64,000 nucleotides of DNA from Cyanodermella asteris. Its lineage: Eukaryota; Ascomycota; Lecanoromycetes; Ostropales; Stictidaceae. The position numbers and the translations under genes were made by a program. The notes under the pieces were generated by a model that ran no database searches, was not told the DNA's origin, and saw only the letters and a list, made by a program, of their open reading frames with translations. Below, piece by piece: positions 1 through 11,404 of the stretch. The stretch is taken from positions 78,685 to 142,684 of the forward strand of contig UYJD01000001.1 in assembly GCA_900618795.1 (NCBI GenBank), written 5' to 3'. Every line of letters begins with the position of its first letter. Positions within the stretch are counted from its first letter, which is position 1.

Positions 1-739
1 TCCAGGTTTGTTTCTTCGCTGTAACCCTGGAAATTGCGCACCAGCTTTTCCGCGTATCCAGCGAGCTCATCGGTCAGTGCTGGTGGCAGAACGGCAAAGA
101 GCACGCCAGCTTGAAGACATTCGCGACGCAGTTCACATTTTTCTCTTTGTTGCCATCTGTCGAGGTGTTCCAACGAACAGTCGTAACGAACTTTGGTAGT
201 GTCTTTTACACGCTGTTGAGCAATGTCCTGAACAGGCCGATCGAGGTAGAGAATATGGGTATATGAGTTCTTATCGCCCTCCGTCCAAACAATTTCAGCG
301 TCCAGATTNNNNNNNNNNNNNNNNNNNNNNNNNNNNNNNNNNNNNNNNNNNNNNNNNNNNNNNNNNNNNNNNNNNNNNNNNNNNNNNNNNNNTTGGGACT
401 GTCCCAGAACATGTAATGTCCGGCGATGATACCAGTTTTACCGTCTTCTTGGCAAATGGTCCTGATATTGTGAATCGCCATCCGACGCCAGTAGGTTTTC
501 GCGTCCACATCGATCAATTTGAACGCCTCAATGTCTCCGGGAAAGACAGCGTCGATTGCTGTTGATCCGTCAAAAAACACAAATTGGTCCTTGCCAAGTC
601 TCGCCTGCAGCTCTGTCACCAACGTGGTCTTGCCGCAGCCAGAGATCCCATAGACGCCAATTACAATTGGACGAGGCGACTTGTTGCCGGCACCATCATG
701 AGTGGCGCTTCTGAGAATGGAATGCTTGTCCGCCGCCAT
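1..739 (-). CDS. P-loop NTPase/kinase-like protein, cut by left edge and gap
   Basis: The start at 739 gives a short polar leader, then a beta strand and Walker A loop GVYGISGCGKTTL near residues 28-40, followed by FFDGS and a GIIAGHYMFW strand. A gap at 309-392 interrupts it. Beyond the gap the minus strand continues in a different frame with THILYLDRPVQDIAQQRV and an RWQQREKCELR helix, open to base 1, so the C-terminus lies outside the window. The order (Walker A, FxxGS, GHYMFW, ILYLD, basic helix) fits small-molecule-kinase-like P-loop proteins. From memory, similar fungal domains are the front part of longer proteins with HAD phosphatase and phosphoribosyltransferase parts; that extension is not visible here. 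Substrate unknown. The frame change means that the gap length is wrong or that it hides an intron or indel. Confidence 0.75.
309..392. other. assembly gap (84 N)
   Basis: A run of 84 undetermined bases inside the P-loop gene. The coding frames on the two sides do not match at this length. Confidence 0.99.
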
Positions 740-2454
740 GCTTTATATCACTACAGTTGGACTCGTCGGCGGAGCGGCAAGTCTAGTCAACGTGTATCAG
801 CAGCAGGCGAAGGAGTACAACACGATCTGAAGCTGTCATGTTCCAGGACTGTCATTTATAATGCTCGAGCATGATATCCAGACATGGCCTCAAGAATCCG
901 GGCTTGAGCACCCGGTCCAGCAGGCTCATTGCTTGCACTAGCGTCGACAATTGTCGAGACCAACGCAGGGCTCGGGGGTCTTGCAGGAGCTGCCGCCGCT
1001 ACATTTGATCATGCCGCTCAGGATTTGTTGTCGTCAAATGCCTGGGTGGCCAGGTGATGGAGCTATATGCGCGCATGTGAATTTAGGTGCTTGGCAGCGG
1101 CGGAGCACAAGAGTATTGGTTCGCCCTTCCATTTACACAACGCACTAACGCACCACTGAGTTATGGGCTGCAAGTCTGCTGCTTTCCTAGGCGCGCTTCG
1201 CGCGTACATTCAGGACTGCACACATGAACTTCGACGACTCGACTCCAAAACATGTAATGTCATGGCGTTTCGAACACGGCCCCTCCTTGTGATCGAGCCG
1301 AAATTCTTTCCTTGAGTGCATTCCATTCGTCGACTCAAGCCCGACCCAGCTCATTCGCGGTTGTGACTGCCTGCTAAGGTTGGAGCCGTTAAGCTTTGGA
1401 AATGTATGTTACGATTCCCACGGAATAAGATATGGCAAGCAAAGATCCGGTTTCGAGGAGATCACGTCAATTCTCGCTCGGAACAGGCCGACGGGCACGA
1501 CAAGATTGTTAAGCTTGTCGGGACACACTGCAGAGTACCTCCGCTCAGCATTAACGGCCCCTGCCAGTCCAGGATTTTTCCCAAGGGGTGTAGCAGGCCA
1601 ATGACAACTTCAAGCCTGTCCTCGATCGTACGGAATTCGGCCACATGATTCGAAAGTCGAGGTCTTGCACCCACATGCATGAAGGTGCAATCCAAGACGC
1701 CAACGAGCTCAGACGGCCGAATTCGCGACTTGATGGACACTTGCTATTGGGCACTCGGAACGAGCACCCAGCGACCAATTTGCAAGATCCCCGCGTGAGT
1801 TACTGTCCAGCAGTATTCCAGCTCTGCGTCTCAAGTTGTCCAATTAAGGCGCATTCAGCACCCCACGTTTGTCGTCTCATATGACAATCCGGGATGAGGT
1901 GCTGCTTGGGTTCGATTGCAGCTGTCAGACCATTACAAGGTGCTGAAGTCTATAGGTCTGCACGCGTGCCTTGCTGGGTCCGCAAAACGCTTTAGTCTGC
2001 TCCAGTTCACACCAAGAGAGTATGGACTATGAGTCAGAGCGATGACAAACGCATGTATCCAACCAATTGAGAGTTGTTGACAGCCTTTTCGCCTTATCAA
2101 GGCGCCGAACCTGATCCTGAAGTCAGCATAATCGTTGTCTGAGATTCCCCTCAAACCGGCATGCCCACAGGGTAGTTTCGGGAACGAGATGGAAACCAGG
2201 AGTGGGCCCGACGGCGGGTTAAGAGGCACGAACAACGCATCATTGTGTACTTTCGGTAATATGCGACCATATGGGCGCCAAGTCATTCGACGTGGACGTG
2301 AACGTGAGTGCGGCATCTTGCAGTTTCCGCGTTAGTGTATACACCCCCTCCACCGTCACCACTCGGATCCGAGCACTTGCCTGGATACTCCTTCGATATA
2401 CTCGAACAATCGCAAAAAAGTCCTGAAACAAGAGAAACCATCTTACGGCCGCTC
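740..2454. other. intergenic, no supported gene
   Basis: Only short overlapping open frames are present. The longest on the minus strand (1933-2316 and 1462-1740) resemble no family I know and lack a convincing start or splice structure. A decayed gene on the minus strand is possible but unproven. Confidence 0.5.
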
Positions 2455-4344
2455 ATGGAATCGAGCATCACTCAGTCAATCAGGACAAACATTCGAAGTC
2501 TTCATAGACTGACAGATGTGCCCAAAGTCCCTTCCGAAGGCCAAATACCACATGATGACGGACGTCGCCAGTTGAGCGTGCTTCGGGAAAGACAGCTTAC
2601 CGATGAGTTCGCCTTCCTGTCCGCCACCACTGATGATGCCGCAAAAGTCATGGCACTGGGGCTGGAGGAAGACCATGACCACATGGGTTTGACGATTCGA
2701 CTGGCGTGTAACACGGGTGTTCTCCCTGAGGCGGTCAATGGCTTTGGGAGGCTGGCGTCGCTATTGCAGACTGTTCACAGCAGAGGTAAGTATACAAAAA
2801 GGACGGCTGCTTGCACAAGCACTGACACGACCTCGGCCAAGTCGAGCGACGCATTGCTCGACGACATCTTCACAGAGATTGTTAAGCTTGATCTTCAACG
2901 CATTTTATCTCGTCTTCGCTCTAGGCGTATACAGCATCGCAACCTGCAGCGGCCGCAGCCACTGCGTTTTCTTCAGTGCCACGCACAACAGCTCAGCTGG
3001 CTCCATCAGCAATCGTTTGCAAATGTCCTGAAAGGGGTAGATGCTGCCGTGGCAATGTTCGATGACTTTGAGCAACGGCAAGACAGGCCCGATTGCCAGG
3101 AGAACATTCAGCGTATTAAGGATCTCGTCAAAAGTATCTGTGATTTTCACGATCGGACATCATCAATGGTTGATATGATCCCAGACATTGATCCCACAAT
3201 ACGTCGATCACTGCCCATCAATGTGGCCAAAATTGCGCGGTATTGGCTCATCTCGAAATCGATTCACAAAGCTGCGTGGAGTACCAAGTACTCTATTTTC
3301 TCGAGAGTCAACATAGTCGCACTGGACACCTTCGGAGTGAACGTCTTGTGGGACGGCCGAGTGCATGCCGAAATCCAGCTGATGTGCTTCTACGAAATGA
3401 ATCCTGCGGTTCTAGCTCCGCGTTTCATTGGATCCAGCAAAAGCGCATGCTTTCTCTGTGACCTTTTCATACGCTGCCATCATCGTTTTGATGTCATAAG
3501 AACACATGGCAGGCTATATTTGCAATGGAACCTGCCCACGGAGGTCGTCCAGGGCATTTCTGCAGCGGCCTTTCGCTCCACCCTATCTAAATTCAATCAA
3601 TCCTTACTTGACACGAAGACTTCGGTGCGATCCAGTTCTCGGAGCAAAAGATACTGCCCCGATGAAAGCGTCACTGTCATCTATCGGACGTGGTCTTCAT
3701 GCAGCAATGTCCTTGACTTGGAGCTCCAAAGGACGCCGACTGAGCCAAAGGAAGCTGCACCGGCCCACTTGAGTGCTTTTGATGGGGAGAAGTTGCAAAG
3801 TCCAGACTCAGTCCAGGCCTTGCCGCTCGATTCAGCTTCCGAATCTCCTGACGGAGAAGCTGCTAGCGCAATAATAGCTCCAGCAGCATGGCTGCAAACA
3901 ATCCCATCGATTTTCGGAAACCATCGTCTGTCTGTTTTCTCGCTATCCCCCCAGGTCGAGATCTTTGTCGAGCACACGTTTGATGAAGATGGTGCGGCGC
4001 CAGATCGAGCAGGCTGCGGCTTTCGTGCGTATCGCATTCCTTATTGTGGACCTCAGTGTGTCTTCCGATCCTTACCCGCCGACATCAGGCTTGCGGATCT
4101 GGCTCTCAATATGCCATTGACTCTTGAAAGTGGAAGTAGGTGCAGTAGCAGGTTCATGCTAATCTCCAATGACAGCGAAATAGTAGCATGCAAGTTCGTG
4201 GACCCCTCTAGCGAACAGGCAGGTCTTGATGACGATGGGAGAAGCCAGAGCTTGAGATACCAGATATGTCAAGCGCTACAAAGCAATCCAGACAAGCAAA
4301 TGCCATGTGACTGCGTCTCTCATTCGGAGGCAAGGGAAAACTAG
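2455..4344 (+). CDS. OTT_1508-like deaminase family protein
   Basis: The open frame extends 5' of 2455 only through non-ATG codons, so the first ATG at 2455 is preferred, giving 629 residues. The centre carries the family signature: VHAEIQLMCFY with the zinc-ligand His near residue 304 and the adjacent Glu, then SKSACFLCDLFI with the C-x2-C pair near 332 and 335, then THGRLYLQW. This is the layout of the fungal OTT_1508-like branch of the cytidine-deaminase fold. The N-terminal half is helical and family-like (LLDDIFTEIVKLD, ILSRLR). The C-terminal 200 residues are unrecognised. The substrate of these fungal proteins is unknown. A good donor (GTAAGT at 2786) lies in the frame, but no acceptor gives a better family match, so one exon is kept. 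The exact 5' structure is uncertain. Confidence 0.75.
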   Translation: MESSITQSIRTNIRSLHRLTDVPKVPSEGQIPHDDGRRQLSVLRERQLTDEFAFLSATTDDAAKVMALGLEEDHDHMGLTIRLACNTGVLPEAVNGFGRLASLLQTVHSRGKYTKRTAACTSTDTTSAKSSDALLDDIFTEIVKLDLQRILSRLRSRRIQHRNLQRPQPLRFLQCHAQQLSWLHQQSFANVLKGVDAAVAMFDDFEQRQDRPDCQENIQRIKDLVKSICDFHDRTSSMVDMIPDIDPTIRRSLPINVAKIARYWLISKSIHKAAWSTKYSIFSRVNIVALDTFGVNVLWDGRVHAEIQLMCFYEMNPAVLAPRFIGSSKSACFLCDLFIRCHHRFDVIRTHGRLYLQWNLPTEVVQGISAAAFRSTLSKFNQSLLDTKTSVRSSSRSKRYCPDESVTVIYRTWSSCSNVLDLELQRTPTEPKEAAPAHLSAFDGEKLQSPDSVQALPLDSASESPDGEAASAIIAPAAWLQTIPSIFGNHRLSVFSLSPQVEIFVEHTFDEDGAAPDRAGCGFRAYRIPYCGPQCVFRSLPADIRLADLALNMPLTLESGSRCSSRFMLISNDSEIVACKFVDPSSEQAGLDDDGRSQSLRYQICQALQSNPDKQMPCDCVSHSEAREN

Positions 4345-5466
4345 CGGCATGCGGGCCCTTCACGGCGCGGGATTTGTGTTTTGAGTACGTGGCGCTTTGC
4401 TCGACTTTTTCTCAAAATAAATTCGACATGAAAATTTCCCATACTCGTTTGGAACTCTGGCTGAAATCTGTGAGAGACAGGGTATTATACGAGTCCTGTA
4501 TCAGTATCGTCAAATACAAATATTTCGGCATTGGCGTAAGCAAACTGACCTTTTCCGTGGTCAAGACGGTGGTGCTGTCCACGCCTTCGACATCACCGGC
4601 CCCGCTACTCGAGCTGCGACCTGGACAGGGATTGCGAAAACCATCTGACTGCAGCCAGCCTTTCGGAAGGACCTAAGCAAAAGCTGTCAAGCCAGACGGT
4701 TGTGTCGATTGTGAACTTTGTGACCGCGTGGTGGTGTGAGGCTTTTTGATCATTCGAGCAGCATGGCCTGTGGTCGCTCGTCATTCTATCAGGCAGCCGC
4801 GTCTGCAGCGTGGGAACTGGGAAGCAGGGTGAAGCTCCACTGAAATGGCCATGAATGGCTACTAGTATGCATTTTCTTCAGTCGCTCTGAGAAGCGCTCG
4901 GATAGTCGGATCGGCCTTCCGAAAGTCGTCAGATAGCCCCTCGATCTTAGATTCTCGTGTCTGTCCCGTTTGTCGTCCAAAGTAAGTAGGTTACAAAAGA
5001 TACCCAAGCTTTGGGGTAGTTCTCATTCTGCTATTGCCTTTTTTTTTGGAAGAAAGAAAATTGAACGGCGCATTCACATACGAAAGTTCGGGCTAGAATC
5101 ACTTTGTTAATTGCTGCAGCCCTCTTCTACTAAGGTTCTACAGTCTCTACTATGAGGGATCTAAAGCAGTGTTGCAGAATCCTCAGCAAACAGAGTGGTC
5201 GGCCACGCAACTACCGAATGACAGAGATGTACTTCTATTTCCGCATTCCACCCCATCACCACGTGACGTTGGGGTGATGCTCGATGCAGTTAAGTGTGAT
5301 GGCCTCGCTCCGCCAAGGCAGGCATGATGTCAAAACAAACGCAGCTTGGGCCCGCTCGTGCCTTGGTTGAGCCTTGCCCGAGGGAACCCCAGCATCACCT
5401 TTCAAACACCATGAAATAGGGCCAGACATTCACATTTACCCAGCAGCTGTCTCACAGTCTACAAAC
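4345..5466. other. intergenic
   Basis: No gene recognised. The stretch holds the 3' flank of the deaminase gene and the promoter and leader of the LMBR1-type gene. The frame upstream of 5467 is open from 5374, but the family's conserved N-terminus begins at 5467. Confidence 0.6.
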
Positions 5467-7230
5467 ATGGCGCTCATCCAAGTCGCCCTCATCTGGGTCG
5501 TCTACGCTGTCGTGGTAGCCCTCCTAGGCATCATCGCGGCGGTCCTCATCTTTCTGTACCAAAACACCAAAGACCGAGCTGTGTCCGTCACGACCGTCAG
5601 CATCTTCACCATCACTGCCCTACTGGCAACAGTGCTTCTCCTCCCAGTCGATGTCGCTCTCGTCTCCTCCACGACCAAGTCGTCCACGGGTCAGCGCAAG
5701 GATTGGGCGACGCAGCAAAAGGTGGACGAGATCACGTTCACGCTGACGGTCGTGTGGTATACTCTGTTCTCTCTGGACGCACTGCTCTGCCTCGTGGTCG
5801 TGCCGTTTACATACTTTTGGTATGAAGAGTATGACGACGTTGATGCGGAGGAAGGGCAGCAGACGTTTGGCCAGCGCTTTTGGGGAGCGTTCAAATATAC
5901 GATTGGGTTTATCCTCTTCTGTGTCATTCTCTTCCTGGTCGGATTCTTCGTGCCGGCGGCAAAGGATAGAGGCGATATTGGCCGCGACTTTGATTACTTC
6001 AAGAAACTCCTCGAGGAGAATCATGGTGAGAGGGCGCTCACGTTCGCATTGGGCCTTCTGACGACCGTTGGCACACTACTCTACGTGGTATACACCGGCA
6101 GCGGACTCGCTTTGATGCCCTTGACCCTGATCAAATCTGCGCCATCCATCTCTGCCCCGTCATTTGCGGAAGACACTCGATCCCAGTTGGAGCAGAACCG
6201 AGAGCGCCAGCGACAGCTGGAGATGAGGAACGAAGGGCGAGAGAACGGACTTAGCACAAAGGACCAAAGAGAACTGGAAGCCCTAGTACGAGAGGAGCGG
6301 ACGCTGGTACGTCGCGAGCGTCTGGCGGCAGAGGCCAGTGGTGAACAAGCTACGTGGTTGGTCAAGACATGGCTCAAAATCGAGGCCATCTTCAGGCCGC
6401 TCAAGCTGCTCGGAGGATTGCTCATCCTGGTGATCAACATCTTCCTTTGGGTCTGCATGCTTCTTACCGGCATCGACAAGGCTGCGCATTCGGTCTGCAA
6501 AGAGCGCTGTGGATACGTCCTCGCACATACTGAGGTCTTCAACCCGATGAACTGGATTCTGGTGCAAAGCTCGAAGATTTTTCCTATTGACTATGTCATC
6601 TTCCTTGTCGTCACGCTCATTTTCTTCTTTGGCAGCGTCATCGGCACCGCCTTAGTTGGAATTCGCTTCCTGTGGCTACGTCTGTTCGAGATTCGCAAGT
6701 CGCATACCACGCCGCAGGCAATGCTACTAGCGACTGTGCTGCTCACCCTGATGACATTGGCGATTCAATACTCCCTGGCTATGATGCTTGCGCCACAGTA
6801 CGCCCACTACGGCCCACAGACGTTCTGCGATCATCCCGTCGCCCCCGGCCAACAACCCGACTGCTCAAACCATCCAAACCACATCCGACCCTGCTCCGAG
6901 ACGGCTCGAAATCAAGGCGCCGCTACGGATGTCTGCACCCCGAGCGTGATCAGCACCTTCCTGGACCGCATGTCGATCAACTTCTCATTCTTCGGCATCA
7001 TCAACTTCTGGGCTCAGTTTGCTTTCCTCGGCGTCTTCCTGATCGTCTTTGTAGTGAGCCTATTCCGGACACCGAGGGTCGGCGTGGAGGATCTCGATCG
7101 CGATGCTGAGGAGGCGGAGGAGGAGGGCTTGCTGGCGAGCACCGGTCGACGGTTCGGAGCTACGTGGGAGGATATTACGGGACGACGGAATAAGACTACG
7201 AACGGGGCAGGTTCGAGTCGAGATGACTAG
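5467..7230 (+). CDS. LMBR1/LMBD1-type membrane protein (probable 'lysosomal cobalamin transporter' homologue)
   Basis: A single exon of 588 residues. The start at 5467 ([17 protein letters not shown]) matches the N-terminus typical of the fungal family. About nine hydrophobic segments are seen: residues 5-30, 35-60, 90-118, 150-172, 195-215, around 310-330, 370-395, 420-445 and 515-540. A charged coiled loop with runs of Glu, Gln and Arg lies at about residues 238-295, as in LMBR1 proteins. The conserved [12 protein letters not shown] motif follows the second span. In animals LMBRD1 sits in the lysosomal membrane and is needed for cobalamin export. Most dikaryotic fungi have no B12-dependent enzymes, so the transferred name is doubtful, although a vacuolar membrane role is plausible. 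The tail is acidic (EEAEEEG) and then basic. The family is clear; the function is inferred. Confidence 0.88.
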   Translation: MALIQVALIWVVYAVVVALLGIIAAVLIFLYQNTKDRAVSVTTVSIFTITALLATVLLLPVDVALVSSTTKSSTGQRKDWATQQKVDEITFTLTVVWYTLFSLDALLCLVVVPFTYFWYEEYDDVDAEEGQQTFGQRFWGAFKYTIGFILFCVILFLVGFFVPAAKDRGDIGRDFDYFKKLLEENHGERALTFALGLLTTVGTLLYVVYTGSGLALMPLTLIKSAPSISAPSFAEDTRSQLEQNRERQRQLEMRNEGRENGLSTKDQRELEALVREERTLVRRERLAAEASGEQATWLVKTWLKIEAIFRPLKLLGGLLILVINIFLWVCMLLTGIDKAAHSVCKERCGYVLAHTEVFNPMNWILVQSSKIFPIDYVIFLVVTLIFFFGSVIGTALVGIRFLWLRLFEIRKSHTTPQAMLLATVLLTLMTLAIQYSLAMMLAPQYAHYGPQTFCDHPVAPGQQPDCSNHPNHIRPCSETARNQGAATDVCTPSVISTFLDRMSINFSFFGIINFWAQFAFLGVFLIVFVVSLFRTPRVGVEDLDRDAEEAEEEGLLASTGRRFGATWEDITGRRNKTTNGAGSSRDD

Positions 7231-8170
7231 TATGCGTATGCTCAACTTTACTGGACTCAGCGGTTTTTGTTGACGGTCGCTTGTTTGTTATTTTGATATC
7301 CTACTTCGCGTCGAAATTGAATGTATCGCTCATGTCCAGAGAACACCCTTCTTGGCACATTTCCAGCATTGAATGCTGTACGATGTTCTGAACCAAAGCT
7401 GGGGATTAGACAGTCCATAATCGACCGCCAGGTAATATATGCTGGATTTCCGAGACTAACAACAAATCTGAGACGATATTCCAGCAAACCGAAAGAAGAC
7501 GATTGAAAGTCGCAATGCGACGATGATGACGTCGCCATGCGAGCGCAACACCGCAGTGCTGAAATCTGCCAGCAAAGCCAGGTCTCATATACACCAAGAG
7601 TGGGCTGTATGTGCCATCACTCAGTCCAGAAAGACAATCTGGGGTCATCAAACAGGTCCAAGACGGTGCATCGTAACCCCTGTCTGCATGTGAGCCGGGG
7701 TGTCCCTGTCGCGGTCGGAGGCGTTCTGGTGTTGTCGGTCTCTGCCTTGCCAGCCTCCTCGTCCGGCCCAGCCACCAGTGACGGCGCGAGACGCAGCACG
7801 CCCTGACAGCAGCGCCTTGAACTTTGCTGGCTACACGACAGCATCAGAGACTTTGTCTTTGTCTTCTCTCCGTCAAGTCTGCATTCCTTCTCATTAATTC
7901 TCTGCTGTGGTGATTGTTGCGCATTCGTATCGTCGCAAGTGCACTGCGGCGCGCACTGAAGTGCAGCCCAATCTCGAGGAATCGCAACCGCCCCTCAGCT
8001 TTGCGCAACGCCGACGACGATCTATTAGAGAGGAAATCAGGGCGAACCGGCGACACTGCGGCGAAGAAGAGCTTGGAATATACAGCTTGACAAACCGAAC
8101 GAGATCGACGAGCCGACGAGGCAAAGCTACTGAGCGCGGCCTCACGCATCGAGTCCACCTCACCACCACC
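7231..8170. other. intergenic and 5' leader of next gene
   Basis: No gene recognised. The last 250 bases form an open leader rich in arginine codons upstream of the ATG at 8171, preceded by pyrimidine-rich DNA typical of fungal leaders. Confidence 0.5.
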
Positions 8171-8851
8171 ATGGCACCAATAACTCCCAGCTCGGCATCA
8201 CTACAATCCCAGGCCCACGACGCTCTCACACTCCTCTCATCTCCATCGCAATCGCTCAACTCGCCACCTCACAAAATCCTCCCCCGCCAATCGGCGCAGA
8301 CTACACAACCCATCGTCGTTCCCGCAACCTACCCCGGCTCCACCCCGGGCGCCAACGGCGGCGAAATCGCGGGCATAACGGTTGGCGTCGTCTTCGGCGT
8401 CATCCTCCTAATCTGGCTAATCTCCTCCCTCATTAACACGAACCGCACGCCCGTGATCGAGACCTCGTCCGTCACCGACGGGGGCGGCCGCTACCGACGG
8501 TCGCGTACGAACCGGACGAAGAGCTCCCGACGCACGCGCAGCCGTTCTGTGGTGTCCCGGAGCGAGATGAGCGAGGTGCCGCCGCCGATGCCGTTGCCGA
8601 GGCATCCGCGGAGTCCGCGACGGGCGCGCGAGACGGTGGTGATTGAGGAGACGAGGCGGGAGGCGAGCAGGCCGAGGGAGATGAGCAGGCCGCCGCCCTC
8701 CAGGGTGGTGGAGGATGATGATATTATCGAGGTTATCGAGGAGCACAGTCCGGTGAGACGACCACGCCGGATGAGTGGGTATCGGAATGTGGATCCGGAC
8801 GAGTACGGTGGGGGGTCGAGGCCGATGAGGAAGGTTAGTGGGAGGAGATGA
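8171..8851 (+). CDS. single-span membrane protein with basic cytoplasmic tail, unknown function
   Basis: The start is the ATG in the context CACCACCACCATGG at 8171, giving 226 residues. The N-terminal 65 residues are Ser/Thr/Pro/Gln-rich without a signal peptide. One hydrophobic segment follows (GITVGVVFGVILLIWLISSL, about residues 66-85). The tail is rich in Arg, Ser and Pro (RRSRTNRTKSSRRTRSRS), with a patch of acidic residues (VEDDDIIEVIEEH) and a basic C-terminus. Small fungal proteins of this design are common and uncharacterised. I do not recognise a named family. The absence of a signal peptide and the position of the positive charges after the span suggest the tail faces the cytoplasm (inference). 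Confidence 0.7.
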   Translation: MAPITPSSASLQSQAHDALTLLSSPSQSLNSPPHKILPRQSAQTTQPIVVPATYPGSTPGANGGEIAGITVGVVFGVILLIWLISSLINTNRTPVIETSSVTDGGGRYRRSRTNRTKSSRRTRSRSVVSRSEMSEVPPPMPLPRHPRSPRRARETVVIEETRREASRPREMSRPPPSRVVEDDDIIEVIEEHSPVRRPRRMSGYRNVDPDEYGGGSRPMRKVSGRR

Positions 8852-10140
8852 AGAGGTGGAATGGAGGTGAAGAAAAGATGAAAAGAGAAGAAGAAAGAGG
8901 TGAGGGACAGTTTGTTTCATGCACAAAGTTGAGATATTTGAGGCTGCTAGACGACGCTCTGAGCATTATTCGAGACGCCCTCTTCGCCAAGTCTAGCAAC
9001 TGGGAGAGCTCAAATTGCTTCTATTCGTCAGCTTCCAGGCTGAGCCTCGACAAGTCGATACTGAAGCTGGCCGGCAACAATGGCTCTCTCACTCCGCATT
9101 TTGGTGAATCACTTACGTCTGGCGATGTCTGTGAGCTCGCACGACGCTTCAACCCAACTCGATTGAACCCATCAGGGCTCGCTCCACGGTGGACCGGCAA
9201 GAAGTACTGCATCAAGTCGCAAACCATATAATTTGGCACCAAACTACTATTCGATGTATACAAATATAGGTTCACATATCACGAAACGTTCAAGCACGGA
9301 CCTCCTGCGCAATTATGTGAACCGAATAAGGTTATAGGCATGCTGGCGTTGTATGCCCACGTAGCTGGATCAGATGTAGTCTGACACAAGCCACCTCACA
9401 GCTGTCTCACAAGATTTTCGACAGCCGTAGCATTGCCAACTACAATACATCATCTCACAAGTGATGACGACCCCTACCTCCAAGCCATACCAGCCTTCCA
9501 TCGAGGTTCTTTACATACTCCGGGACATTCCTCTGGTAAAAGATTCGATTGCGGTCGTTACAGCAGTCGCCATCTGCGGAGCATTCAATTCACCCAAGAT
9601 CAACTGCACAAGCAACCAGAAACGTCATCAGTAAAACTTTCCATATCATCGCTTTCTAGCAGGACTTGAGGAACACTCACATGGAAAGACTCCGCCTTGC
9701 CAAACGCCTCATCAGCAAACCAATATTCCAACTCCTTGCACGTCCTCACCGATCCAAAATGCTGACCCCCGGCTGAAAACCGTTGTCAGCAACCTATGAT
9801 CCCAAGCCGGAATCTCATGATACAACGCCTCCGGTCCATAAATCAGTCGCTCCAAAGTACACCCATCTTTCAGGAAGCTTGCCGGCAGATGACTATCTGA
9901 TGAGAGCAATCACGTGACATGTTTCACCATTGCCGGCTCGGACAAACAAACCCGGCCGCTGGTCGCTGGTCGCTGGTTTCAGGGCATTCAGGCTCGGCTT
10001 CGGCTTCAACAAGCTGATCCAAATTCCAAGCCGGAGGCGACTTGACTACCTGGCGAGATACCTACTTTGTATGTACCTGCTTTCGGTGAATTGGCGACCT
10101 TTTCCCTTGTCAGGGTCTCTGAAGCTCGGATCAGTAGACC
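8852..10140. other. intergenic with possible coding debris
   Basis: No intact gene. One protein-like patch on the minus strand is listed separately (9560-9909). The rest shows nothing recognisable. Confidence 0.5.
9560..9909 (-). pseudogene. unrecognised coding remnant
   Basis: The minus strand reads protein-like text starting DSHLPASFLKDGCTLERL and continuing YGPEALYHEIPAWDHRLL. After a frame change it continues with RTCKELEYWFADEAFGKAES, followed by a GTGAGT donor and a TTGTGCAG acceptor leading into GELNAPQMATAVTTAIESF. The need for a frame change and the lack of a clear start suggest a decayed gene, but a short spliced gene is not excluded. No family is recognised. It borders two other relics. 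Confidence 0.25.
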
Positions 10141-11283
10141 ATGTCGACAGCAGTTGCCGGCGAGCCTAAGCTCGTGAAGCAGCCCATTTGAATTCAGCGA
10201 TTTGCTGCGTGTGTATCTCCCTTTACTCCCTGCGAAGTGACGAACAACGTCGTAGACTGATACTGTGCGGTGGGTTCTGGTCTGGACCTCTTCGAGCAAG
10301 TTACATCTAGCCTGAAGACGCATCTGCGCAGGTGATAAGGCCATCGCCTCAACAAAGCTCAACATGTTGACAAGCCCTCGGATAGCCTCTTGAGGTCGTC
10401 AAGACTGATGGCTGCCAACCGGGGTGACAACTTTGCAACTGCTCTGGGTCATATCTGGGGACGAGATGGTGTGTTTGGCTGTGGATCACATCAATACAGC
10501 TCAAGTCTTCTCCGAGACTGATCATGTGCAGTCTGCCAAGGTCTGATTCCATGGGCGTGGATTGAAGCGTCCACCTAGGGCTCGGTTCTTCTATTCGTCG
10601 TCTCGGAGGCCGAATACTATGCAAGATCCTTCGACGCATCCCAATTCACCGACGGCCTTGTCGGTGGCATGGTAGGTGGTGTTGCTCAGGCATAGGCGAC
10701 GGTGTGTTTCTGCACGTGCATGAAGATAGTCGAGATCACTCAACACAAGCTCGCAGCCGCAGGCGTAATGCCTTCATCCAGCCCTTTGCGGCGTTCATCG
10801 ACATCTATCGTGAACAAGGTATCAGAGATATTAACATGGATGTCAACGTCGTCGCCATCCGCCAAACCACCAACTGGGGATCTCATTCGGTCTGTCCCGT
10901 CTCGCCGAAAACGGCATCCGCTCATTTACCGACAAGGACGACAAGCAGAAACTCGGCGCCGGCGAAAGAATCCTTGCGGCCGCTCCGGGCGGTGGCCTCG
11001 GTGCTTGGAGTCAGCCAATCGAGGTGATCCGTGTCGAGTCGCAAAGCAAGACTGACGATCCGAACCGCCCGAAGAAGATGACCGTGGCCATGCGGCAGAT
11101 ACATCTACCAGCAGTACGATATCAAGGGTCTTTACCGTGGTGTTACCTCTCGTATCTGTCTCAGTACCTGGCAAACCGTCTGCATGGTAGCGCTCGGCGA
11201 TGTTGCGAAGGATGCCGTCGAGGCGTTGACTGGCGACAAGGTTACAGCGAAGCATTGGAATTCGGATCAACATGCGAGTGAAA
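10141..11283 (+). pseudogene. YHM2: decayed copy of mitochondrial carrier YHM2
   Basis: The ATG at 10141 opens with MSTAVAGEPKLVKQPI, the N-terminus expected of fungal YHM2 (mitochondrial citrate/oxoglutarate carrier), but a TGA follows at once at 10189. The rest of the carrier can be read in pieces from all three frames: [56 protein letters not shown] then a stop where the family has Tyr, [84 protein letters not shown] and finally LTGDKVTAKH. At least four frameshifts and two stops break it. Damage is by indels and point changes, not the C-to-T pattern of RIP. A working copy of this conserved gene should exist elsewhere. The exact end is uncertain. Confidence 0.9.
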
Positions 11284-11404
11284 AGCGTCTTCGAGATCGA
11301 GTGCCCTTCTAGCGTGGTGCTATGGAAATGAGTCGGGATACATATTAAGAGCCGGATAGATAGATGAGCATCACGGGAGATGCTCAAGCCATTTGTCATG
11401 ACTA

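Noticed and set aside
1933-2316. Minus-strand frame of 127 codons upstream of the deaminase gene
   Set aside because: No family resemblance, no good start context, and no splice link to the neighbouring frame at 1462-1740.
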